Positions 13,235 to 20,612 of a stretch of DNA of 40,854 nucleotides are shown here, one piece after another. A program made the position numbers and the translations under genes. The DNA comes from a virus, in the IMG/VR virus record IMGVR_UViG_3300009285_008493, positions 1 to 40,854 of that record; one strand, written 5' to 3'. The notes below the pieces were generated by a model that was not told the DNA's origin, made no database searches, and worked only from the letters and a program-made list of their open reading frames with translations. Each line of letters begins with the position of its first letter. Position 1 is the first letter of the stretch.

Positions 13235-14871
13235 ATATCGTCAGGGTTAATATAATCTTTAAACTTTGTGAAAAAATCTAAAGCGGACATTCCAGAATTT
13301 ACCCAATTATTAAATAATGGCTTCCAATCATCTGGATTAAGATAGTTATCCCAGTTAGACCCTTCAACTTTTTTGCGATTATTTTTAGCAGTTTGCATAG
13401 CTTGAAAAATTGTATTTTCATTAGCTGTTTTGATATCGTTATCAGATAGCCCCCCCCCTCCTGCCACATTAACCGCAGTTCTAATTTCCCCTGTTTTTAA
13501 GTTTTTCTGCACTAAGTCTCCGCCTAAAGAATAGGGGTCGCTCCATTTTTCTTCATCCCCTGTTCCAACTTTTGCCAGCTTCTCATTAATCAATTCCCAA
13601 GTATCATTTAATCCAATGCTGGCTTGGGGATATTTAGAGATTAATTCTTTTTTTCTATCAACGTCCGCTTCAACTTTTCCGGTTTCTTTTTCTGTCGTGG
13701 CCTCGTCTTTTTCTCGCATGCCAAGTTGAGCCAAAATATCTTCCTTTTCCCGGCCCATAGTTTCTAAAATCTGCGATCTGCCTGTCTGCGAAGATTTAAT
13801 TAAGTCAAGCAAATCATTCCGGTTCATAGAAGCGTCTTGCTCTAATTCCTGTTGGCGGCCGGTGATAAGCTCCATAGGGGATAATCGCGATTCTTCGCGT
13901 GATTTGCCAAGCCGTATGCGCGCGTCTAAATCAGCCAATAAATCGCTTGCTTTTTTAATCTCCTCGTCAAAAGTTCCAATCTGAGTTTTCATTTGCGGTA
14001 TTCCCGCCTGTTCCTGCATGGTTTTATACGAGGATTGATAACTTCCTGCCGGAGCGGAGTAAGTTGTAGAGGGCGGAGCTGATGTTGCCGCGCCAGCAGT
14101 AGAAGCCCCTGAAGCAAGTCCGCTTAATATCTGGTCTTTGGCGGTTGAGCCGGAAGCTTTTTGTTCAATAACTTTTTGTAAAAGATTTCCGCTTTGGCCA
14201 TAAGTTTCAGGATATGCTTGATCCATTGTCTGCGTCTTATATTCAACTCCAGGCGGTTGATAAAGTATTTTGCCGGTAGATTTATCGTAGATTATCCCCG
14301 AAGCGTCAGTAATGGAATTTTGAAATGTAGGAGCTTTCTCTGTTAAGGCCGCCTGTGATGTTGGTTTTGCTTCAGGAGCTGATTTAACTATATTCCCAGC
14401 CATATAATCAGCCAATTGAGATGACGACATTTGTTTTCCATTAACAAGCGGGCCGGTATAATCAGCGCCACCGCTTAGCTTAGCAACTGAGGGAGCTTCT
14501 GTTAATCCAGCCATGCCCTCTGGAACGTATTGACCGGCTATTTGCGGCGCATATTGCTGTAAAGACGGATATAACTTCTTCATTGCTTCGTTTATCTGTG
14601 AATATTGACCACCAACATCAACTCCCATGCGGGATTTTGTTAAAAGAGATGTTATGTCAAAAGACGGCAAAAAACCTTGATTTGCCCATGCCTTAAAGGT
14701 ATTTTGATCTGTTAAAGCAGAACCTGGGATATTCAAATAACCCGTTCCGCTTAATGCTTGCGCCAATGCTTTTTGTTTATTCCAATCTTTTTCCCTAAAT
14801 ACCGTATTGCCTATATTCTCCCAGGCGTTTGCTATTTGTTGGACTTTATCTTGGTAATCGTTTTGTGCCAT
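13231..14871 (-). CDS. Probable internal virion/ejection protein
   Basis: 546 residues, not matched to a named family. N-terminal part is helical and rich in Gln/Ala/Tyr (ADYMAGNIVKSAPEAKP), the middle (about 250-280) is Ala/Ser/Thr/Pro-rich and flexible, and residues about 290-400 form a coiled coil (DEEIKKASDLLADLDARIRL). A short Gly run (VAGGGGLSDND) precedes a C-terminal helical segment with aromatic residues. Composition and place, between tailspike and the giant polyvalent protein, resemble the internal or ejection proteins of podoviruses. Role inferred from context. Confidence 0.55.
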   Translation of the reverse strand: MAQNDYQDKVQQIANAWENIGNTVFREKDWNKQKALAQALSGTGYLNIPGSALTDQNTFKAWANQGFLPSFDITSLLTKSRMGVDVGGQYSQINEAMKKLYPSLQQYAPQIAGQYVPEGMAGLTEAPSVAKLSGGADYTGPLVNGKQMSSSQLADYMAGNIVKSAPEAKPTSQAALTEKAPTFQNSITDASGIIYDKSTGKILYQPPGVEYKTQTMDQAYPETYGQSGNLLQKVIEQKASGSTAKDQILSGLASGASTAGAATSAPPSTTYSAPAGSYQSSYKTMQEQAGIPQMKTQIGTFDEEIKKASDLLADLDARIRLGKSREESRLSPMELITGRQQELEQDASMNRNDLLDLIKSSQTGRSQILETMGREKEDILAQLGMREKDEATTEKETGKVEADVDRKKELISKYPQASIGLNDTWELINEKLAKVGTGDEEKWSDPYSLGGDLVQKNLKTGEIRTAVNVAGGGGLSDNDIKTANENTIFQAMQTAKNNRKKVEGSNWDNYLNPDDWKPLFNNWVNSGMSALDFFTKFKDYINPDDI

Positions 14872-14885
14872 AGTTTTATTGTTAA

Positions 14886-17153
14886 TTATCTTGGTAAAAA
14901 TAATATTTTAGTTGCTGACACTGCTGCTCCGCAAAACTGGATAGAATCTGGAGCAGTCGGTAATGTTGATGTTAATTGCCCAGAGCCATATGGTACGTCT
15001 TTTGCGAATACCGGCGTACCGCTTCCAGTCAAATCATTATTATTCGCCGTCTGGTCTAAATAATCACCATCAAATTTCCAACTTGCCTGTAAGTTTGATT
15101 CTGTCCCTACAAGATTGGCTGTCATATATTCTGTTATTTCCGCATTAGTCCGAATATCATTCCATACTCTTAAATTCCTAAGTTTTCCATCAAAATATGA
15201 TTCTCCCAAATCACCTCTTGCGCCAACATAGAAAGCTGCCGTGCTGTTATAAATAGATGTCTTCGTTCCTGTTTTGTCCGCGCCTGATTGCGTTGCATCT
15301 ATGAAAAATTCAACGGTTGAAGATGCTGCGGTAAATCTTACTAAAACATGATACCAAGTTGCAGTTGAAAGATTGGCAAAAGTATCAGATTGTATGACTT
15401 CCGCATTTGCATCCGTTCCGTCTGTTGATAATGTAAAATTAAATCTTTGGTTGCTTGCATCTACATATGCCAGCGCGAACATATAACTTCTTTGATTTCC
15501 TGCTGCCGTATATTTCGCGCATATTGCTTGTGTACTAGTTATCGCAGTCGGCAAACTTTCTAATTTAATATTACATTCAATCGTGCAATCTCCGGTAAGC
15601 GATAATGAAGCGCTATCAGCACAAGAAGCATATTGCGTACTGCTCAATTCTAAATCTAAACTTTGCGAAGGGTGTAAATATAATGATTGCCCAGCAGTCC
15701 ATGCCCAACTTGAATTAGAAATTTCCCCATTTAATAGAAAACTACCTTTTTCGTCTATGCTTAAACTGCTTTTAGATATTACGAATATATTAGCCATTGA
15801 CGAAGTGCTCGCATCTCCTTTAACCATTTTTCCAGATGAATTAAGATAACATGATTCTCCTGCGTTCAGATGCTCTCCTGCGGTAAATTCCGTAGCAAAT
15901 GACGAAACATCTGTTTCAGTGTCTGTTCCACTATCTGAATATTCTCCTGATGTATTATTATTATATCTGTTTCCTCGAATTGAGTTTTTATCGCAAGTTG
16001 AGGCGGCAATGTTAATTCCATATCCTCCATTGTCCTCTAAAACATTTGCTCTCGTTACGCATCTATCTGAAGTTGCGGTAAATTTCATTCCGTCTGAGCC
16101 GTTTCCCGATGCGTTATTTCCCACTAAAATTATATTCGTATTTCCTGAAACCATTTCATATCCTATTGCAGTATTGTTTTCTGAAGTATTTGCTGAAAAG
16201 TTAATATTATCGCCATTCGTTACTGAAACACCATTTGTTGCTGAACCTGCAATATAATTTGAAAATATGGAAATGTTAGAGCAATTAGTAAAATTAAATC
16301 CTGCCCCTACTGTTGTGATAACAGAACCGCAAAATTCAACCACTGTGTCCCACGTATTATTTAAATCTAAACTTTTTCCGCAGGCAACGCATCTGACTGT
16401 ATCAATAGTATGAGGGGAAGCATAATTTGAATAAATTCCAGTTCCGCAACTAATTATTTGCATTTCTTTTTCAAAAGTCCAGTTAGAATACCGCATATCA
16501 ACCGCAGCACCTGTTGCATTTTGGACTGTGAAATGATCCATTTGAACGTCATCTATAGTTGTTGCTATCATATAACTCGCTCCAGAAAGAGTAGCGCGCG
16601 CGTAATTTAATCCAATTGTTAAATGAGTTGTATCTGTAACAGCAGTAATGGGGTACCAAGAACCACTCAAGAAAATTGACCTCCCAACCATAGCGGCAGT
16701 CCAAGTTGTGCCAGAACCAGTAACGGCTGTTCCGCCTATTGTTACTGATACCGTTCCGGTTGAATAAGCATTTGATCCCCATACTTTGATTGAATATGCC
16801 GCGCTCCCAAAATCTATAATCGTATCTTGCGTGTTTTGTCCTACTAAATATATCCCGGAATAAAGTGTCAAATCTGCTCCTGGAGAATGTGTCCCATTAG
16901 ATAAAGTAATTCTTCCTCCTCCTTGTGAATTAACAAAATTAATAGCATCTTGTATATTATCCCCTAGCTGAACAAAATAATCAGTCCCTGTTGTATCTAT
17001 CCTTCTTGGAGTTAATCCTTCGGTTTGTATTCCACCCCTTATTATCGGATTGCTTAATTCCAATCCCTCAACCTGATTGGACCTGTGGGCGGCCAAAAAC
17101 TCCTGGAAATTTCCATTAGAGACAACCTTTTGATTGTATAATTTTTTTACCAT
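14886..17153 (-). CDS. Tailspike: beta-helix plus LamG-like domain
   Basis: 755 residues. After a short N-terminal adaptor segment, residues 55-110 hold a pectate-lyase-3-like opening (VQLGDNIQDAINFVNSQGGG), residues 130-200 carry a small beta module with WTAAMVGR at 151-158, and residues 200-410 form an Asn/Gly-rich right-handed beta-helix (NISIFSNYI, NINFSANTSENN, NIILVGNNASGNG). Residues about 500-720 resemble a concanavalin/laminin-G domain (LTGDCTIECNIKLESLP, WYHVLVRF, GKLRNLRVWND). Together they suggest a receptor-binding spike that binds and perhaps cuts surface polysaccharide. It overlaps the adaptor gene upstream. Confidence 0.78.
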   Translation of the reverse strand: MVKKLYNQKVVSNGNFQEFLAAHRSNQVEGLELSNPIIRGGIQTEGLTPRRIDTTGTDYFVQLGDNIQDAINFVNSQGGGRITLSNGTHSPGADLTLYSGIYLVGQNTQDTIIDFGSAAYSIKVWGSNAYSTGTVSVTIGGTAVTGSGTTWTAAMVGRSIFLSGSWYPITAVTDTTHLTIGLNYARATLSGASYMIATTIDDVQMDHFTVQNATGAAVDMRYSNWTFEKEMQIISCGTGIYSNYASPHTIDTVRCVACGKSLDLNNTWDTVVEFCGSVITTVGAGFNFTNCSNISIFSNYIAGSATNGVSVTNGDNINFSANTSENNTAIGYEMVSGNTNIILVGNNASGNGSDGMKFTATSDRCVTRANVLEDNGGYGINIAASTCDKNSIRGNRYNNNTSGEYSDSGTDTETDVSSFATEFTAGEHLNAGESCYLNSSGKMVKGDASTSSMANIFVISKSSLSIDEKGSFLLNGEISNSSWAWTAGQSLYLHPSQSLDLELSSTQYASCADSASLSLTGDCTIECNIKLESLPTAITSTQAICAKYTAAGNQRSYMFALAYVDASNQRFNFTLSTDGTDANAEVIQSDTFANLSTATWYHVLVRFTAASSTVEFFIDATQSGADKTGTKTSIYNSTAAFYVGARGDLGESYFDGKLRNLRVWNDIRTNAEITEYMTANLVGTESNLQASWKFDGDYLDQTANNNDLTGSGTPVFAKDVPYGSGQLTSTLPTAPDSIQFCGAAVSATKILFLPR

Positions 17154-18097
17154 GTTCCGCCTGAATTATAATCATAATTTTTTATTGACAAATCACCTAA
17201 ACTTGGTTCTGTTGGTTGAAGTTCATCCATATAAACTCCCTCGGCCGTTCCGCTATAAACATCCATCATTTGTTTTAGTAATCCGCCGATATCCTTTGAC
17301 CGGCCCATTTCATATCCGCCGTCATATCTCATCCAATATCTATCAGAGCGCGCCACGTCATCTTCTTCAAGATAAATGGCCAAAGGCCGCCATAATAATA
17401 AATCAGAAAATTCTCCAGGGATAAGAGGCATTTCACCGATAGTATATGCTTCAGAGCCGGCCGCAATAGCAGTACCTTCGAAGTTCTTAACTGTTTTGAT
17501 GGCTGTATTTGCCGATCGCGATGCTATCTCATACCAATATCCATCTGAAGTTATTCTAATATACCGGCCAACCATAGCAGCCGTCCAAACTGTGCTGTCT
17601 CCAGTAATATCATCATCTCCATTAGCCCAAGTAGTAATAGTGCCAGTTGTATAATCATCTGCCGTCATATCTTTGATAATCTTTCTTGCGCGTACGCGAA
17701 TAGTTAAACTTGCCGTTGCCGGAGTCGGCCAAAGATATATTTTCTCGTCATAAATATAATAATATCGACAAACATCCGAAGCTGAAGTTGCTAAACTTTG
17801 TAAATATTCCCAAAAATCAGGATTATGTATTGGTTTAGGCAAGTAAATAGTTGAAGAATCAACTCTGTATTGAACCGAAATGACTTGATTGTTTCTTATT
17901 GTTGCTGGCAATTCATAGGAATTTTGACTTGCCACTGTGGTAATATCAGATGTTTTTTCTAAAAATGGCCACGGAAAAGATGCCAAAACTAAACGATGAG
18001 TAGCATTCATATCAACCTTAAACTCAGCTAATTGGGTTGTTCCCGAATCGCGCGACTTCCGCTGTAATGATGTATAAAGTGTATTAAAAGATTTCAT
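17147..18097 (-). CDS. Head-to-tail adaptor (SU10/gp4-like)
   Basis: 316 residues. The N-terminal helix with NATHRLVLASFPWPF, the strand SYELPATIRNNQVISV, and DFWEYLQ then RYYYIYDEKIYLWPTP follow the usual order in podovirus adaptor proteins that bind below the portal (YxLP...V, then YYI...I.LWPTP). Residues 145-225 are an inserted beta module with WTAAMVGR at 171-178, the same octapeptide as in the tailspike. The C-terminal third is helical and acidic. It lies between nozzle and tailspike genes, as expected. Family call by pattern only. Confidence 0.62.
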   Translation of the reverse strand: MKSFNTLYTSLQRKSRDSGTTQLAEFKVDMNATHRLVLASFPWPFLEKTSDITTVASQNSYELPATIRNNQVISVQYRVDSSTIYLPKPIHNPDFWEYLQSLATSASDVCRYYYIYDEKIYLWPTPATASLTIRVRARKIIKDMTADDYTTGTITTWANGDDDITGDSTVWTAAMVGRYIRITSDGYWYEIASRSANTAIKTVKNFEGTAIAAGSEAYTIGEMPLIPGEFSDLLLWRPLAIYLEEDDVARSDRYWMRYDGGYEMGRSKDIGGLLKQMMDVYSGTAEGVYMDELQPTEPSLGDLSIKNYDYNSGGTW

Positions 18098-19539
18098 TTG
18101 AAGTTTTTGCCTTTGATTATTGTATTTCTAACGGCGACTGGGTTTGTAGCGCTTCCGTTAGTATGATCTATTTTTAGAAGAATATTTTCTCCCGCCACTT
18201 TTGGAAAAAATCTTTTTTTGGTAACTGCTCCATCTGTCGCGTAAGAGACTGAATCAGTCCATAAACTAGTTCCTGCATTGTCAATCAATGTTAAGTCAGC
18301 TTTTGCTCCCGTGGCTAATTTATTAACATTTATCTGAACTTCATCAACTTTGCTTATCCTAGTCTCTTTGCTAGTTTCGAATAATAATGTTTTATAATAT
18401 GAATCTAACGCGTATCCATTCTCTTTTTCCAAACTATAATTAGTCGTTGCGTTAGAAGCGATTAAAACTTCTCCAAAAGGCGAAGATATTCCACCGCCGG
18501 TAGCATATTGCGGAGACATTAATTGAAATAAATCAGATTCTACCTCGCTTGATAGTGGCCCAAAGGCATATAATCTTTGTCCAGACAACCAAATAATAAA
18601 ATCACTCATTTCTCCCACTTGATAATACAAAGGAAGAGTTCCAGAAAAAGTCCTTATTGGAGTAATTTGCAATCCGGATAACATTCCGAAAACTAATCTA
18701 GATGAACCATCAATAAATTCTTCATGCCAAGTATATGTAACCCCATTTTTTGTATATAGAGCGCCTATCCTGCCGTTGACTTCAGCCGGATCACCCTCCC
18801 AAGAGGAAGCGTAACCATTCCATCTATAAATTCCTGATTGATTAAAATTCGTTCCAGATACATTGGGCCGGTTAACCGCGACAATAACCCGATTATAATT
18901 CCAGGTAGCAGAAGAAACTTGTGCGTTCGTCCAAAAATCCAATGCAGTAGCATTAGCGGTAGTTCCGTCTAAATAAGCCATATATTGTCCGTTTGTGATA
19001 TAAAGAACATCGTCTCCACCATTAATAAGTTGATGTGGCGCGCTTTGCAAGGCCGCGCCTCCTGTTGCCGCAGCGTTGAAATAATCGTCGTCAAAGGTAG
19101 TTGATAAATCATACTGGCCCATATCCCCTGCCGTTCCTGAGTGATTATAAGAGTAATAGAGCTTGCTTTGATAGTAAGCAACATCTTCGCCATCTTCTCC
19201 AGTAACTGTTGCTTTATCAATCGCGTGAGGCCAAATACCGGCATTAGTAACGGCAGTAGCGGAAAAAGTATAAAGCTTAGCGCCCCCAACAGCATAAGAA
19301 GAATTTGAACTAACAGCGTGTCTTAAAATCCCCTTAATCAATGTTGTTACTGCTCCGGCCTGGTCTCCTGCAGTAAGTTCGGCCATTCCCGGCCCGGGCT
19401 TCATCGAACTCGGATCAATCAAAGATATGTTTCTCATATCGCTTGCTTGTTCTTTATTGCCATAAGAAGCGTATGAATTTTCATACCATTTTGGGCAAAA
19501 CCCTCTATGTTTATCAATTGTAATCTCCCATTTTTCCAT
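18094..19539 (-). CDS. Tail nozzle, beta-propeller-like
   Basis: 481 residues, almost all beta structure. It opens MEKWEITIDKHRGFCPKWYE, followed by SLIDPSSMKPGPGM as in podovirus nozzle proteins that begin by listing a path of segments. Repeated blades follow (YAVGGAKLYTFSATA, VAYYQSKLYYSY, DVLYITNGQYMAYLDG, FIIWLSGQRLYAFG). The C-terminal 90 residues form a sandwich (ISKVDEVQINVNKL). It would form the distal ring of the short tail. It overlaps the adaptor gene by ATGA. Confidence 0.6.
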   Translation of the reverse strand: MEKWEITIDKHRGFCPKWYENSYASYGNKEQASDMRNISLIDPSSMKPGPGMAELTAGDQAGAVTTLIKGILRHAVSSNSSYAVGGAKLYTFSATAVTNAGIWPHAIDKATVTGEDGEDVAYYQSKLYYSYNHSGTAGDMGQYDLSTTFDDDYFNAAATGGAALQSAPHQLINGGDDVLYITNGQYMAYLDGTTANATALDFWTNAQVSSATWNYNRVIVAVNRPNVSGTNFNQSGIYRWNGYASSWEGDPAEVNGRIGALYTKNGVTYTWHEEFIDGSSRLVFGMLSGLQITPIRTFSGTLPLYYQVGEMSDFIIWLSGQRLYAFGPLSSEVESDLFQLMSPQYATGGGISSPFGEVLIASNATTNYSLEKENGYALDSYYKTLLFETSKETRISKVDEVQINVNKLATGAKADLTLIDNAGTSLWTDSVSYATDGAVTKKRFFPKVAGENILLKIDHTNGSATNPVAVRNTIIKGKNFK

Positions 19540-19862
19540 TATTTTGTTTTCAAATTTTCGTTTAATTTATATGGTAAATTGTTCTTAATGTCTTTGATTT
19601 CTTTATCCCCATATTTATTAAGCATGTCTATATATTCAAAGACTTCGTTTGGCTCTATTAATCCTTTGTCGTATTTCTTTGTTAATTTTTCAATCTTCAA
19701 TTTATCATTATCATTTGGGATAATTCCTTTTGGAGTATTGCCGATCTGTCTTAATTCCTTAGGTAAATTATTTGATTTTTCATCAATTTTCAAAAATCCT
19801 AATAAAATTAATAAGGATAGAATAATCAGCGTGCCTATGAATGATTTTAGTATAAAGCTCAT
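19539..19862 (-). CDS. Small membrane protein in tail operon
   Basis: 107 residues from ATG 19862, which overlaps the fibre stop by ATGA (a start 24 bp further upstream is less likely). Membrane helix at about 8-27 (IGTLIILSLLILLGFL), then a Lys/Asn/Asp-rich soluble tail with GIIPNDNDKLKIEKLTKKYD. Stop overlaps the nozzle start. The tail resembles helical spacer segments; no family recognised. Another example of a membrane-anchored protein within virion genes. Confidence 0.6.
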   Translation of the reverse strand: MSFILKSFIGTLIILSLLILLGFLKIDEKSNNLPKELRQIGNTPKGIIPNDNDKLKIEKLTKKYDKGLIEPNEVFEYIDMLNKYGDKEIKDIKNNLPYKLNENLKTK

Positions 19863-20536
19863 TTTAGTAATAATCTTAATAACCAACTTGCTTTTAATTC
19901 GTTTAAAATTTCTTCCTTAACTTCTGCTTTGATTTCTGCTTTTAATTTTTCTTTATCAAAAGTTTCCAGCAAGCCGTTAAATCCAACTTTTGCGTTTTCT
20001 AATAACAAAACTCTCTCGTCTAATTGTTGTATAGCCCGTAAGTTTAGCTGAATTGATTTGCCTAAATCTCTGCCTGTAAAATTCTCACCAACAAATTTAA
20101 CTCCCTCTGGCAAGGTGTCGTGGTCAACTTCCGCCCAATCGCCAATTTTACTGCCCTCTTCTGAACGGATATTGCGGATAGCGGATATTGCGTCTCCCTC
20201 AAAGAAAGGCGAGTAATCAATATAGCCCTCTGCTAAAACATTTCCTTGCACGGATAACTTTTGAGATGACGAAGTCGTCCCGATCCCCACGTTGCCGCCA
20301 CTTGTGATTCGCATCCTTTCGCTTATCGCAGTGGCGCCGTTAGGATTGGTATAAAACGCTAGATACGCCGGATAGTCATTTGTATCCGCGTTCCAGTTGT
20401 CATCTGCATACCCGACAATCTTCGCGCCGACCCCGTTCTCACCCGCGAACTTGTCATTTCCGGCGAATTTAATCTCACCCAGTATATAATCAGTTGTCGC
20501 GTTTATTCCAACAGAAGTATTGCGGAAAGTCAGCAT
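19859..20536 (-). CDS. Tail fibre, C-terminal fragment
   Basis: 225 residues read from an internal ATG created by a 77-bp duplication; in the undamaged gene this continues from the shaft fragment. It has one more NVGIGTTS repeat, then a C-terminal domain (GDAISAIRNI, ENFTGRDLGKSIQLN, AIQQLDERVLLLENAK) resembling the trimerising or intramolecular-chaperone ends of fibres. A coiled coil (FDKEKLKAEIKAEVKEEILN) finishes it. The assembled protein would be an elongated trimeric fibre. The tail of the gene overlaps a membrane-protein gene by ATGA. Confidence 0.7.
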   Translation of the reverse strand: MLTFRNTSVGINATTDYILGEIKFAGNDKFAGENGVGAKIVGYADDNWNADTNDYPAYLAFYTNPNGATAISERMRITSGGNVGIGTTSSSQKLSVQGNVLAEGYIDYSPFFEGDAISAIRNIRSEEGSKIGDWAEVDHDTLPEGVKFVGENFTGRDLGKSIQLNLRAIQQLDERVLLLENAKVGFNGLLETFDKEKLKAEIKAEVKEEILNELKASWLLRLLLK

Positions 20537-20612
20537 CCGGCGAATTTAATCTCACCCAGTATATAATCAGTTGTCGCGTTTATTCCAACAGAAGTATTGC
20601 GGAAAGTCAGCA
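20459..20612. repeat. Perfect 77-bp tandem duplication (fibre gene, 3' join)
   Basis: Bases 20459-20535 recur exactly at 20536-20612, offset 77 (the identity runs one base further). Since 77 is not a multiple of 3, the fibre frame breaks here. The shaft frame ends KFAGC and the next frame repeats the same peptide (MLTFRNTSVGINATTDYI). Probably an assembly join with an untrimmed overlap. Confidence 0.9.

Noticed and set aside
13447-13457. Run of seven C (G on coding strand)
   Set aside because: It is in frame and encodes a Gly run in the internal virion protein; no frame break follows.
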